A stretch of DNA of 51,452 nt, taken from contig JAFYUS010000029.1 of NCBI GenBank assembly GCA_017549505.1, forward strand, positions 1 to 51,452. Direction: 5' to 3'. Shown here one piece after another: positions 1 to 8,909 of the stretch. The position numbers and the translations under genes were made by a program. Numbering within the stretch: position 1 is the stretch's first letter; every line of letters starts with the position of its first letter. A model generated the notes under the pieces. That model searched no databases and was not told the origin of the DNA. It saw only the letters and a list, made by a program, of their open reading frames with translations. Source of the DNA: Bacteroidales bacterium (GTDB taxonomy: Bacteria; Bacteroidota; Bacteroidia; Bacteroidales; UBA932).

Positions 1-24
1 AACGAACTTTCAAAGAAAATCCTT

Positions 25-32
25 TATCTTTG
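25..32 (+). promoter_or_regulatory. Bacteroidota -7 promoter box for the sigma/FecR/TonB operon
   Basis: The box TATCTTTG matches the Bacteroidota sigma consensus TAnnTTTG. It lies 22 bases before the ATG of the sigma gene. No good -33 TTTG is seen, although the window edge limits the view. Confidence 0.6.
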
Positions 33-54
33 TGACTCTAATAAGATAGAGAGC

Positions 55-573
55 ATGCCACAGCCAGACAATAACATAAACTTCGACGACCTGTTCCGCT
101 ACAACTACAGGCCTCTCTGTCTGTATGCTCTCCATTATCTTGGAGATGCCGATCTAGCAGAAGATTTCGTTCAGGAAAGTTATACTGCTCTTTGGGAGAA
201 ACTTCTGGAAGGTGCTCACGTTCTCAACCGTAAGTCCTATCTATATATGATGGTGCGTAACCGTTGTCTCGACCATCTCCGTAAGAAGGGCATTCCTACA
301 GAATCCCTCAAGCCATACGACACCTACGGAATCATCGACGATGACGACGCAAAGGAACGCTCGCAGACCGAGGCACGTATGTGGACGGCTATCGACAGCC
401 TTCCGGAAAAATGCCGCGAGGTCTTCATCATGAGCAAGCGAGACGGACTGAAGTATGAGGAGATTGCTGAAGAATTGGGACTGTCCGTCAATACCGTGAG
501 AAACCAGATCAGCAAGGCATTGAAAGTCCTGAAGGAAGGTGTACACAAACTTTATACATTCTTTTTCGCATAA
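55..573 (+). CDS. ECF RNA polymerase sigma factor, FecI-like
   Basis: This 172-residue protein has the two conserved sigma-70 regions of extracytoplasmic-function sigma factors. Region 2 is around residues 10-80 (FDDLFRYNYRPL, then AEDFVQESYTALWEK) and region 4 is a helix-turn-helix around residues 112-165 (LPEKCREVF, YEEIAEELGLS, TVRNQISKAL). The length is normal for the family. A FecR-type anti-sigma factor and a TonB receptor with an STN domain follow on the same strand, so it probably directs transcription of the receptor operon when substrate binding relieves FecR. The ATG is well placed behind a TAnnTTTG box. The role as FecI-type regulator is inferred from gene order; the substrate is unknown. 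Confidence 0.93.
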   Translation: MPQPDNNINFDDLFRYNYRPLCLYALHYLGDADLAEDFVQESYTALWEKLLEGAHVLNRKSYLYMMVRNRCLDHLRKKGIPTESLKPYDTYGIIDDDDAKERSQTEARMWTAIDSLPEKCREVFIMSKRDGLKYEEIAEELGLSVNTVRNQISKALKVLKEGVHKLYTFFFA

Positions 574-648
574 TTTTTCAAATCATATAGTACTATTTCA
601 AAACACTTCCGTCTTAATGTCGGATTAACGGAATCTTAGATCTTAATT

Positions 649-1446
649 ATGTCAGACTTTGAGGATAAACACCTGGACTTCGTACTGAAACATTATCAGG
701 ATGGCAAGTTCGACACTCAGAAGGCTATTCAGCGCTTCAATGAGGCTCACGGCATCGTCCGGAAACCTCGCAGAAGAGTATTGCCTTGGGTGTCAGGCAT
801 GGTGGCAGCTGCAGCTGCTGTGGTGCTTTGTGTGTTCCTCTTCCGTGGCAATGGACAGGAGATCCAGCTCATCGCCGGATCTGAAATCCAGGAATTTGTT
901 CTGCCTGACGGTTCTGAAGTAACCCTGGCTCCAGGATCACGATTGATCTACAGGAAGAAGTCTCCAAGAAGCACTCAGCTTGATGGTAAGGCTTACTTCG
1001 AAGTCGCTCGTGATGAAGCTGTACCGTTTGAAATAACATCGGACGGCACATTCGTAAGGGTGCTCGGAACAAAGTTCATGGTGGATGCAGCTTCGTCAGT
1101 CAAGGAAGTCTATGTAACTGAGGGAAAAGTTCTTTTCGCGAGGAACAAGAATGCCGAAGGTGTGATCCTTACAAAGGACATGCAGGCGACTCTTTCGCCT
1201 GACGAGAATATCCCGGTCATTGCAGTGGAGCCGGACGTCAACTCCATAGCTTGGCAGAGAGGATCATTCATCTTTGACAAGACTCCTCTTAAAGAGGTTC
1301 TTGAGGCTCTTTCAGAACACTATAGGGTATCGTTCGCGGCGACTGACCTTGACAAACAGCTCAGCGGAGAGTTCTATGCAGAAGACCTCGACCTTATCAT
1401 CAGCCTCATAGAGTCTGCACTGGATGTTCACATCGTCAAGAGATAA
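649..1446 (+). CDS. FecR-type anti-sigma factor with DUF4974
   Basis: A 265-residue inner-membrane anti-sigma factor. A short cytoplasmic N-terminus (residues 1-43) is followed by one membrane helix at about 45-66 (MVAAAAAVVLCVFLF), a periplasmic FecR domain (about 75-175, with LPDGSEVTLAPGSRL and GKAYFEVARDE), and a C-terminal DUF4974 module (about 200-265, FIFDKTPLKEVLEALSEHY). In this family the periplasmic part senses the STN domain of the partner receptor and the N-terminus holds the sigma factor. It lies 75 bases after the sigma gene and 20 bases before the receptor start. Family assignment is firm; pairing with these neighbours is inferred from order. Confidence 0.93.
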   Translation: MSDFEDKHLDFVLKHYQDGKFDTQKAIQRFNEAHGIVRKPRRRVLPWVSGMVAAAAAVVLCVFLFRGNGQEIQLIAGSEIQEFVLPDGSEVTLAPGSRLIYRKKSPRSTQLDGKAYFEVARDEAVPFEITSDGTFVRVLGTKFMVDAASSVKEVYVTEGKVLFARNKNAEGVILTKDMQATLSPDENIPVIAVEPDVNSIAWQRGSFIFDKTPLKEVLEALSEHYRVSFAATDLDKQLSGEFYAEDLDLIISLIESALDVHIVKR

Positions 1447-1466
1447 GATTCCCAAACGACTTGACA

Positions 1467-3884
1467 ATGAAGCACGTACTATTATTAATTACAACAACTC
1501 TCGCTATGGCATTCATTGCCATAGCCCCTGCTCGTGCGCAGCAGAGCAGGAGTCTCAAATCCGAGATGGAGGTCATCCACGAATCATTGGGGGTGAATTT
1601 CGTATATGACTCGGCAATCGAAATCGATGTGCCGTATTCGGGCAAACCGATGAAGGATGTCATCAATGCCAATAAGAAGGAACATTCTGTTCTTCTCGAA
1701 GAGTGTCTGCAGACCCTCTTCGCCGGCACAAACATCGAATACGAGATCATGAAGAAATACATAGTCCTTACGCGGGCAGACAAAAGAAAGAAACCCAAGG
1801 ATTATACCATCTTCATAGAAGAACAGCATGATACCATCGATGAGGCTGTGATCACAGCTCTTACTGATCCGAAGCGTAACCAGACCCAGACCGGACTCAA
1901 ACGCATAGACAGCAGCGACATCAATTCGGGTTTCGCCCTGTTCAGCACTCCGGATGTGATCAAGACACTCCAGATGATGCCGGGAGTAGCTTCCGGTACC
2001 GAACTTCTGTCAGGATTTTATGTCCATGGAGGAGACGGAAGCGACAATCTCTTTCTTATTGATGGCGTCCCCGTATATCAGGTCAGCCATCTTCTGGGAC
2101 TTTTTTCCTCCTTTAACTCCGATGTCATCGGCAACATGGATTTCTATAAGAGCGGATTTCCGGCACGCTATGGCTCCAAGATGTCATCGGTAGTGGATAT
2201 AACGACAAGGGATGGCGATTTCGAGGAATATCATGGCTTGTTCGGTATCGGCCTCATCGACGGACGCCTTCAGTATGAGGGACCGCTGGTCAAGGGCAAG
2301 ACTTCGTTCAATGTGGGATTACGAAGGACATGGACAGAGACGCTTACCGTGCCTTTCTTCGCTATCCTTAACAATATAAACAGCCCTGACAAGCACTTAG
2401 GACGATATGCCTTTACCGACCTTAACGCAAAGGTCACCCATAAGTTTGCTGAAGGAAACAGGCTTTCCGCCAATTTCTATACAGGACGTGACAAGTTCAA
2501 GATTCATACGGAGTATCCCAGGAGTTATTATGAGAATACTCCTGCAAAGGATATCATGGACGGCTCTTTGCTTTGGGGCAACGTATTGGGATCCTTGAAT
2601 TGGGATTATGAACCCTGCGAAGATATTTCAACCAGGACCATAGCATATTACAGCGGTTCCATTTCCGATCTTGGAGTCTTTGTCCAGGAGATAGACGAGC
2701 ATGCAAACAGCCGGAACACTGGAGAGTACAGTACTTCCAATGTCCACCATATAGGCCTGAAGCATGATGTGTACCATAAGGCGTCGAAGATGCATCTGCT
2801 GAGATATGGGGCTTCTCTTCAGTATCAGAAACATGCGCCGAGCGCTACAGCAAAGTCGGATATCAAGGAAGATGGTATGGTCTACAATAATATTGACTAT
2901 AAGGAATCCTTGAGATATCATACCTTCGAGGCTTCCATTTATGCTGAAGATGAAATCTCATTTACCGATGCTTTTTCTGTGAATGCCGGACTTCGATATG
3001 ACTTGTATTCATCAGCAGGCTCTACCTGGCATTCTCTGGAACCAAGAATTGCCCTCAGATATGCCTTCAACGACAAGTTCAGCGCCAAGGCTTCGTATAC
3101 TGAAATGAGCCAGCCTGTCCATCTGATTTCTTCAATCTACCTTGACCTTCCGACGAACTCGTGGCTTCCTTCGACTTCGAAGGTACGTCCATCACGTTCC
3201 AGAGAAGCAGCAGCCGGCATCTACATGAATCTTGCCCATAACATGCACCTGAATGTCGAAGGATATTACAAGCATATGTACAATCTCCTGGAGTATGCCG
3301 GTATTTACAATGTCTTCCCTCCGCTTGAAGACTGGGAAAGCAGTTACAAGATGGGAAACGGACGTTCGTGGGGAGGTGAAATAGATTTCGGATACGACAA
3401 CGGAAGGACTGAGGCCAATATTTATTACACACTGTCGTGGACTCAGCGCAAGTTCGATGATTTCCATCGCGGATGGTATCCCGACCGCAACGACAACAGG
3501 CATAAGCTTACGCTCATGGCAAAGCATAAGTTCGGAAAGCGCCTTGAAGCATACTGTGCATGGAACTGGCACAGCGGAAACAGGATCACCATAGCTTCCC
3601 ATTATACGGAAGGAAACGGGGGAGGTAGCGTATACGCACACCCGAATAATGTCAAGCTCCCTGATTATCACAGGCTTGATGTGGGACTGAATTTCGTGAA
3701 GACCACAAAGAGAGGAAATACTGCAATATGGAACATGAGCATCTATAATGCATATTGCAGGACAAATCCGATTTCGGCCTTTGAGGATATGAGAGTTCTT
3801 GATGACAGGGTATTTGCATATTATGGCCTGGCAGTCGGACTGATACCGATTGTGCCGACTTTCAGTTACACGCTTAAATTCTGA
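1467..3884 (+). CDS. TonB-dependent receptor with N-terminal STN signalling domain
   Basis: An 805-residue outer-membrane receptor. The ATG at 1467 is preferred to an in-frame TTG two codons earlier because it begins a clean signal peptide (MKHVLLLITT, cut after APARA, leaving Gln at the mature N-terminus). Residues about 30-105 form an STN domain (ESLGVNFVYDSAIEI, KYIVLTR), which signals to FecR. The plug lies around 140-255 (LQMMPGV, LFLIDGVPVYQ, KSGFPARYGSKMSSVVDI). The rest is a beta barrel ending in Phe (TLKF), as usual for outer-membrane proteins. There is no SusD partner; a DUF4249 lipoprotein follows instead. Uptake through TonB is expected, but the ligand cannot be read from the sequence. 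Confidence 0.93.
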   Translation: MKHVLLLITTTLAMAFIAIAPARAQQSRSLKSEMEVIHESLGVNFVYDSAIEIDVPYSGKPMKDVINANKKEHSVLLEECLQTLFAGTNIEYEIMKKYIVLTRADKRKKPKDYTIFIEEQHDTIDEAVITALTDPKRNQTQTGLKRIDSSDINSGFALFSTPDVIKTLQMMPGVASGTELLSGFYVHGGDGSDNLFLIDGVPVYQVSHLLGLFSSFNSDVIGNMDFYKSGFPARYGSKMSSVVDITTRDGDFEEYHGLFGIGLIDGRLQYEGPLVKGKTSFNVGLRRTWTETLTVPFFAILNNINSPDKHLGRYAFTDLNAKVTHKFAEGNRLSANFYTGRDKFKIHTEYPRSYYENTPAKDIMDGSLLWGNVLGSLNWDYEPCEDISTRTIAYYSGSISDLGVFVQEIDEHANSRNTGEYSTSNVHHIGLKHDVYHKASKMHLLRYGASLQYQKHAPSATAKSDIKEDGMVYNNIDYKESLRYHTFEASIYAEDEISFTDAFSVNAGLRYDLYSSAGSTWHSLEPRIALRYAFNDKFSAKASYTEMSQPVHLISSIYLDLPTNSWLPSTSKVRPSRSREAAAGIYMNLAHNMHLNVEGYYKHMYNLLEYAGIYNVFPPLEDWESSYKMGNGRSWGGEIDFGYDNGRTEANIYYTLSWTQRKFDDFHRGWYPDRNDNRHKLTLMAKHKFGKRLEAYCAWNWHSGNRITIASHYTEGNGGGSVYAHPNNVKLPDYHRLDVGLNFVKTTKRGNTAIWNMSIYNAYCRTNPISAFEDMRVLDDRVFAYYGLAVGLIPIVPTFSYTLKF

Positions 3885-3889
3885 GATAT

Positions 3890-4927
3890 ATGAAGATATT
3901 GATATATATACATATGCTGGCAGCTTCGCTTCTTGTCTTTTCGTGCACGAAGCCGTTTGACTTCGAATTCGAGGATGGTCCGGCCATTTTTCTGGAATCA
4001 TTCCCGGGAGTCGAAGATATGGTGGTATTTAACATCAAGCCTGCATACTCGTATTCCAATACAGCAGTCAGACCTGATTTCAATCCGGAAATCATCTTCA
4101 AGGTAAACGGAAAAGAAGTACCTGTGGTCTTGAATACTGGATTCTGTATGAGCAAGAAATATTTTGAAGATATGTATGTTGCCGACTATAAGCCACTCCC
4201 CGGTGATGAGATGACTATCGAGGTCTCGTCCGAAGGCTTCAGGTCCATATCTTCCCGCACCACGGTTCCATCCCCATTCCCGAGAAGGAATGTTGACTAC
4301 AAGCATGTAAACTTCGGTGGACGTGAATTGAATGTCATATCCGTAAAATTTCTCGACGATGAGCAGACAGACTGCGCATATGGTATGCAGATATATAAAG
4401 AAAGCCTCATCACAGACGATTCAGGAGTCCGGCAAAGCGTAACGGTATATGCCGGAGAGCAGCTTTCTTCCAATTTTGATTTTGCCCCTGCATCTATGGA
4501 TGGATTCCGCATCAATTTCAGCGGGTGGTATATTGATTCGGATTATTATTATGAGGATATTGCAGGATGGGATGACGACAGGTTTAACGGTGAAGAAGCA
4601 GAACTTTCAATGACGGTCCAAACTTCATACGGTTATGAGAGTTTCTACGAAAGGGAACAGAAAAACGGATATTTTGATGAAAATGATGTTTGGCAAGGTT
4701 TTTCAACCGAGCTTTACCACAACAAGCTGTTGCTCTATACGATGACAGAAGAATTTCATAATTATGCTGTCGCTCAAGAACTTATAGCCGAGAATGCCGG
4801 ATTCTTTGCCGGACTGGCCCCATCCAATTTCTGCTATACCAATATAGAAGGCGGATACGGAGCATTTGCAGGAATTTATTGTGTTGATACAGAATGGATA
4901 ACCAAGGAATTCATCGAAAACAACTGA
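3890..4927 (+). CDS. DUF4249-family lipoprotein, partner of the TonB receptor
   Basis: A 345-residue lipoprotein starting 5 bases after the receptor stop. The signal peptide ends in the lipobox LVFSC (Cys19) and is followed by an acidic stretch (DFEFEDG). The body resembles DUF4249, a family almost always found beside STN-type TonB receptors in Bacteroidota: an early IFLESF region, an Ig-like strand pattern with FKVNGKEVPV, and GDEMTIEVSSEGF followed by TTVP. It is probably an outer-membrane lipoprotein that helps the receptor, as SusD does for other receptors. This role is inferred; the family has no defined biochemical activity that I know of. Confidence 0.8.
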   Translation: MKILIYIHMLAASLLVFSCTKPFDFEFEDGPAIFLESFPGVEDMVVFNIKPAYSYSNTAVRPDFNPEIIFKVNGKEVPVVLNTGFCMSKKYFEDMYVADYKPLPGDEMTIEVSSEGFRSISSRTTVPSPFPRRNVDYKHVNFGGRELNVISVKFLDDEQTDCAYGMQIYKESLITDDSGVRQSVTVYAGEQLSSNFDFAPASMDGFRINFSGWYIDSDYYYEDIAGWDDDRFNGEEAELSMTVQTSYGYESFYEREQKNGYFDENDVWQGFSTELYHNKLLLYTMTEEFHNYAVAQELIAENAGFFAGLAPSNFCYTNIEGGYGAFAGIYCVDTEWITKEFIENN

Positions 4928-4932
4928 TTGTC

Positions 4933-5826
4933 ATGAAAAGAATAACAATTATATATATACTTGCGGCTATGCTTGTGCTTTTGAACGGATGCGAGTACCA
5001 CCCGTTGTACGACGGACAGAAATTATGTGTCTATGACAAGTACAGCGGAATTATTGAGACAGACGATAAGCACATCTATCTGCCTGAAGGTGACAAGCTC
5101 CCATACGTGCTTGAAATCTATGGGGGAGAGGGTAAAGACCATTCTATCGAAATTGCCGATCCGGACATGCTGGACTGGGAGTATGCGGGCAGCAAGGTGG
5201 TGAATCCTCCTATGATGGATTCAGAGGTCATACCTGCGACCATAAGCCTGTTCCCTCTCAAGAGGGGAGATACGACTCTGACTTTAAGGGACGATGATAC
5301 AGGAGAATCAATCTCTGTCCATGTCCATGTCTGTCAGGCATATCATGCCTTGGAGATTATTGACGGCCAGAGCCGTTTTGCGAAAGGGACTGTTTTCTCA
5401 TTCAGGTATGGTGGATCTGACAATGTCCTGATAATCGGACGCATGGGTGCGGACAACAGAGATGTTGAGATCATTGTGGAAGGAAGATATGAGTTTGTCT
5501 CTATAGAAGAACGACTGTTCATGGAAATCTGTTTCCCTGCAGATGAGTTCGGATTAATGGATCCTGATGGAACTGAACTTTTCAGAAGGTATGCCATACA
5601 GTTTAGCAGCGGTCAGTCATACAGTGCTGACCTGATGCTGGACCGTATGAATCTAGGCGTCATTTCTCCAGTCACCAAAGCCGTAAAGGACGATATCTCC
5701 TATGATGACTGGTTCCTTTTCCGCGATGTTACAGACTTTGACCTCTCTTCTCCGGAATGGCCGGAAGGACAACATTTCTATGTAGGCAACGCCTGGCTTA
5801 TTCCAGATGTTGCACTGAAGTATTGA
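4933..5826 (+). CDS. Uncharacterised lipoprotein of the FecI/TonB operon
   Basis: A 297-residue protein of no family I recognise. The start at 4933 is chosen because it gives a lipoprotein signal peptide (MKRITIIYILAAML, lipobox LLNGC, Cys20); the frame is open further upstream, but that would overlap the DUF4249 gene. The first half looks like Ig-type beta strands (ATISLFPLKRGDTTLTLRDDD, then SVHVHV). It begins 5 bases after the DUF4249 stop and closes the operon. Location in the cell envelope and a role accessory to the receptor are inferred from position only. No catalytic motif is visible. Confidence 0.75.
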   Translation: MKRITIIYILAAMLVLLNGCEYHPLYDGQKLCVYDKYSGIIETDDKHIYLPEGDKLPYVLEIYGGEGKDHSIEIADPDMLDWEYAGSKVVNPPMMDSEVIPATISLFPLKRGDTTLTLRDDDTGESISVHVHVCQAYHALEIIDGQSRFAKGTVFSFRYGGSDNVLIIGRMGADNRDVEIIVEGRYEFVSIEERLFMEICFPADEFGLMDPDGTELFRRYAIQFSSGQSYSADLMLDRMNLGVISPVTKAVKDDISYDDWFLFRDVTDFDLSSPEWPEGQHFYVGNAWLIPDVALKY

Positions 5827-5843
5827 ATGTTCTTCAGAAATAC

Positions 5844-6686
5844 TCAGAAGTCCCAGCCTAGGACAAATCGTACTGAAGCAATCGGATGTAGGTAGCAGTT
5901 TGTCTTCTGTTCGCTGACAAGTTCTGTTCTCTTGTAGTCTTCTTTCCATAATGGAGTCATCAGCAGAGTCCCTATTATCGCGCTGGCCACGTCTTTTATA
6001 CCCTCTCCCTTCTGTGTGTTATATATCCTGGTTGTGTATTCGTGACGTTGCATGAAGATGGTCAGATCCAGGTCGGCTCCGATATGAAAATGACGGCTTA
6101 ATGAATAATTGAACTGCATTCCTGCCTTGCATGCTGCAAGGATGCGTGAGAAATCCTCGCCTTCCTTGTCAGTTGCGGCAGGTTGTATCATCACTGCCTG
6201 TCTTTCAGCATCAGTTCCTTTCACCGGAGTCCTGTAATATCTGCTTTTCTCGAAAAGCATGTCTGTCATTCCGATACCTACGCGCGGACGTAGACTCCAT
6301 CTGTTGATGTCATATCTGTAGACACATCCTGCAAAGATGCCCGGGAATGAAAGTTCAGGAGTCGTCGCTCCTGTCTTGAACCAGTTGTACTTGTAGGTGC
6401 CGTTGTCCAGTGACTTGACTTTTCCGAAATATCTAGACCGTTTAACGGTATTGTATTCGTATTCACCTTCAATATAGGCCCCCCAATGCTCGGTGAAGAA
6501 TCTGGTGTATCGCAAAGATATGTCTGCGCCATTTGAGCGTATTGTTTTACCTGGATGCTCATTTATATTGACACTTGAGAATGTCATGCCGGAGCCGAAG
6601 TCAATCGTGTTCATTGTTGACTTCTTGTCTTGTCCATATATTGCTGTAATGCAGAATAAAAGGAGAATTGTCAGGGCGTTTTTCAT
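5844..6686 (-). CDS. Outer-membrane beta-barrel protein, function unknown
   Basis: A 280-residue exported protein. A type I signal peptide (MKNALTILLLFCITAIYG) precedes Gln at the predicted mature N-terminus. The mature chain has alternating amphipathic strands (SLRYTRFFTEHWGAYIEGEYEY, split by turns) and ends in an aromatic residue (VLGWDF), typical of outer-membrane barrels. A candidate promoter box reading TAATTTTG on this strand lies at 6719-6726, about 32 bases before the ATG. It faces away from rubrerythrin and is convergent with the lipoprotein gene, with 17 bases between them. The substrate or role is unknown; the barrel call is moderate. Confidence 0.75.
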   Translation of the reverse strand: MKNALTILLLFCITAIYGQDKKSTMNTIDFGSGMTFSSVNINEHPGKTIRSNGADISLRYTRFFTEHWGAYIEGEYEYNTVKRSRYFGKVKSLDNGTYKYNWFKTGATTPELSFPGIFAGCVYRYDINRWSLRPRVGIGMTDMLFEKSRYYRTPVKGTDAERQAVMIQPAATDKEGEDFSRILAACKAGMQFNYSLSRHFHIGADLDLTIFMQRHEYTTRIYNTQKGEGIKDVASAIIGTLLMTPLWKEDYKRTELVSEQKTNCYLHPIASVRFVLGWDF

Positions 6687-6738
6687 AAAATTTCAGTTTA
6701 TTTTAATTTGGAATATTTCAAAATTAAAAATAAAGTAT

Positions 6739-6746
6739 TATCTTTG
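6739..6746 (+). promoter_or_regulatory. -7 promoter box for rubrerythrin
   Basis: TATCTTTG matches TAnnTTTG, with a TTTC at 6716-6719 exactly 19 bases upstream as a -33 element. The rubrerythrin ATG is 58 bases downstream, so the leader is A-rich and about 50 bases long. Confidence 0.7.
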
Positions 6747-6804
6747 CATCAGTAAAGTTAGATAAAATTGAAAATAAAAGCAAACAATTAAAAAATAAGT
6801 AAAT

Positions 6805-7380
6805 ATGAAAAGCGTAAAAGGAACAAGAACAGAACAGAATCTTCTCAAGTCATTTGCAGGCGAGAGCCAGGCAAGATCCCGTTACACATTCTTTGCAGAA
6901 GTTGCAAGAAAGGAAGGCTATGAGCAGATAGCAGGTGTATTCATGGAGACAGCGGAGCAGGAGAGGGAACATGCAAAGAGATTCTTCGGCTTCCTCGAAG
7001 GTGGTATGGTCGAGATTACAGCAACATATCCTGCAGGTGTCGTAGGAACTACTCCGGAGAACCTTCTTGCTGCTGCACAGGGTGAAAATGAGGAATGGGA
7101 TGTACTTTACAAGGAGTTCGCTGAAGTAGCTGCCGAAGAAGGCTTCCCAGCAATCGCTGCAACTTTCAGGAACATCGCCAAGGTGGAGGCCGAGCACGAG
7201 CGCCGTTATCTTAAGCTCCTTAGCCGTCTGAGCGACGGTGATTTCTTCAAGAGAGACGGAAAGATCTGGTGGCAGTGCCGTAACTGCGGCTACATCGTGG
7301 AAGCAGAAGCAGCCCCTAAGGCATGTCCTGCATGTCTCTTCCCTCAGGCATTCTTTGAGCCGATGAAGGAAAACTACTAG
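6805..7380 (+). CDS. rbr: Rubrerythrin
   Basis: A 191-residue non-haem iron protein that reduces hydrogen peroxide in anaerobes. The ferritin-like di-iron domain (residues 1-145) carries the paired Glu/ExxH ligands (AEQEREHAKRF and KVEAEHERRYL). The C-terminal rubredoxin-like domain has two CxxC knuckles (CRNCGY at about 158 and CPACLF at about 174). Length and domain order are those of classical rubrerythrin. The gene stands alone between its own promoter and a terminator. It suggests oxygen- or peroxide-stress defence in an anaerobic host cell. Confidence 0.97.
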   Translation: MKSVKGTRTEQNLLKSFAGESQARSRYTFFAEVARKEGYEQIAGVFMETAEQEREHAKRFFGFLEGGMVEITATYPAGVVGTTPENLLAAAQGENEEWDVLYKEFAEVAAEEGFPAIAATFRNIAKVEAEHERRYLKLLSRLSDGDFFKRDGKIWWQCRNCGYIVEAEAAPKACPACLFPQAFFEPMKENY

Positions 7381-7405
7381 ATTAAGGAAAACTGCCGATA
7401 ATAAA

Positions 7406-7437
7406 GTCCGCCCTCCGAATCACTTCGAGGGGCGGAC
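7406..7437. terminator. Hairpin between convergent rbr and pspC genes
   Basis: GTCCGCCC and GGGCGGAC form an outer stem, with nearly complementary inner arms and the loop TCAC. It lies 25 bases after the rbr stop and 68 bases before the pspC stop. The T-tract is poor (AAATTTCG), so it may slow or end transcription from either side. Confidence 0.6.
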
Positions 7438-7504
7438 AAATTTCGTTCAATATTTATGTCTAACAACTAAATTCGATTCTTGAAATTGCATAAACTGTGC
7501 CAGA

Positions 7505-8548
7505 TCATATAAAGAATCCCGGAATAGCCTCAGCCATCATCTTGAAGAAGTATGCGGCTGTTACAAACAGGCTGATTACCCATGCGATGAAGATGACCAG
7601 ACCCGGTCTCCATGATGGCGTCTTGAGGTCGAACAGGAGAATGATGGCATTGTAGATGCCCCATACGGCTACAAGTCCTATGTTGACCAGTATAAGTATC
7701 CATGTCGTGTTGAAACTTGAGAACATGTTGAAGATGAACTGATCGCCTTCGTCAAGGACCGTCCATTCCATCATCTCATGGAATATGATGGATGGGAATG
7801 ACGGGAGAATCACGCATGTGAACATGACTCCCAGACCGAACAGAAGAAGAAGGATACCTAGGAAGACTCCTCCGGCGCGTCTGAATGTCTGTCCTGCAGG
7901 GGATTGCGCTGCTTCCCTTACTTCTGTCCTGAAGTCAAAGTCACTCGACCTGTAGCCGTCGAGACTCGTAGGCTTTCCTTTCATCTCACGTTTCTGTTCG
8001 TCCGTCCTTGCGGCGGGCATTGAAATCCAAAGGCATATGTATGCAATCATCGGGAAGATGAAATACGGACCGTCTCCGTCATTGACCATCCAGACGAAGG
8101 ATATGAAAAATATTATCACGAACGCCAGTCTGACCAAGGCCTTGTCCAGTCCGAAATATGTTCCCAGTCCGGAACATACTCCTCCGAACACCTTCTCGTC
8201 GATGTTTCTATATAGCCTTTTGGTCTTCCAGCTTTTCTTCTGCTCATCCTTGACTGCCGATGGACTTGCCGGCGCCGGATCTGTATCGTCCTGAGCCAGT
8301 TCCTTCGGGTTGCCGATACGTGTCTTTATATCCCGGACCATGGTCATGTCCACTACCATGCCGCTGATGCATTTCTCCCTGAGGAGTTCTGCAATACGTT
8401 CCTCTATGTCAGCAGTTATCTCTTCTGCATTTGCATCTGCACGGAATGCTTCTCTGATGTCGTTGAGGTATGTACCTAGCTCAGCATATGCATCGGTTTC
8501 TATCGTGAATGCGTATCCTGCCAGACTTATGTTTTCTGTTGTCTTCAT
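7505..8548 (-). CDS. PspC-domain membrane protein (long form)
   Basis: A 347-residue inner-membrane protein. Residues 1-75 form a soluble module found in Bacteroidota PspC proteins (ETDAYAELGTYLNDI, DIEERIAELLREK). A PspC domain at about 108-175 has the family hallmark VFGGVCSGLGTYFGLD followed by a membrane helix. Three more membrane segments follow at about 225-250, 280-305 and 320-342. Its ATG overlaps the padR stop by one base, so the two are translationally coupled. PspC proteins belong to envelope-stress systems; the exact role here is unknown. The N-terminal module is shared with the short PspC protein at 8910-9473, which suggests duplication. Confidence 0.88.
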   Translation of the reverse strand: MKTTENISLAGYAFTIETDAYAELGTYLNDIREAFRADANAEEITADIEERIAELLREKCISGMVVDMTMVRDIKTRIGNPKELAQDDTDPAPASPSAVKDEQKKSWKTKRLYRNIDEKVFGGVCSGLGTYFGLDKALVRLAFVIIFFISFVWMVNDGDGPYFIFPMIAYICLWISMPAARTDEQKREMKGKPTSLDGYRSSDFDFRTEVREAAQSPAGQTFRRAGGVFLGILLLLFGLGVMFTCVILPSFPSIIFHEMMEWTVLDEGDQFIFNMFSSFNTTWILILVNIGLVAVWGIYNAIILLFDLKTPSWRPGLVIFIAWVISLFVTAAYFFKMMAEAIPGFFI

Positions 8549-8907
8549 TATCTGAGGTTATGCTTTGAAACGTTTCTTATGATTTCTATTCCTCGAGCAA
8601 GTTCATCCCATGCCGAATCAAGTCCGTCAAGCTGCTGCCTTCCGAAATCTGTAATCATGTAGTACTTGCGAGGTGGTCCTTGCGGAGACTCCTCCCAACG
8701 GTAGTTGAGGAGTCCCAGCTTCTTCAGACGGATCAGCAGAGGATAGATGGTTCCTTCGGCTACGATTATGTTCACATCCTTCATCTTCTGTATGATGGAC
8801 GATGCATATTCGTCTCCTCCTGCAAGAATCAGAAGTATGCTGTATTCCAGCACACCTCGTCTCATCTGCGTCCTGTTGTTCTCGATTATTTCGGTGTTTA
8901 TGTCCAT
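8548..8907 (-). CDS. PadR-family transcriptional regulator
   Basis: A 119-residue winged-helix regulator. The start at 8907 (MDINTEIIENN) is chosen because it follows the upstream pspC stop by two bases; the frame is open further upstream but would overlap that gene. The PadR core is clear (RRGVLEYSILLILAGG, EGTIYPLLIRLKKLGLL, GPPRKYYMITDFGRQQL). It sits between two PspC genes in a tightly packed operon. PadR regulators of this kind usually repress their own operon. The palindrome at 9555-9573 near the operon promoter is a candidate operator. The inducing signal is unknown. Confidence 0.93.
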   Translation of the reverse strand: MDINTEIIENNRTQMRRGVLEYSILLILAGGDEYASSIIQKMKDVNIIVAEGTIYPLLIRLKKLGLLNYRWEESPQGPPRKYYMITDFGRQQLDGLDSAWDELARGIEIIRNVSKHNLR

Positions 8908-8909
8908 GA

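Noticed and set aside
3192-4001. A 269-codon open frame on the minus strand across the TonB receptor end
   Set aside because: It crosses the junction of two real genes on the other strand and shows no signal, domain or normal composition.
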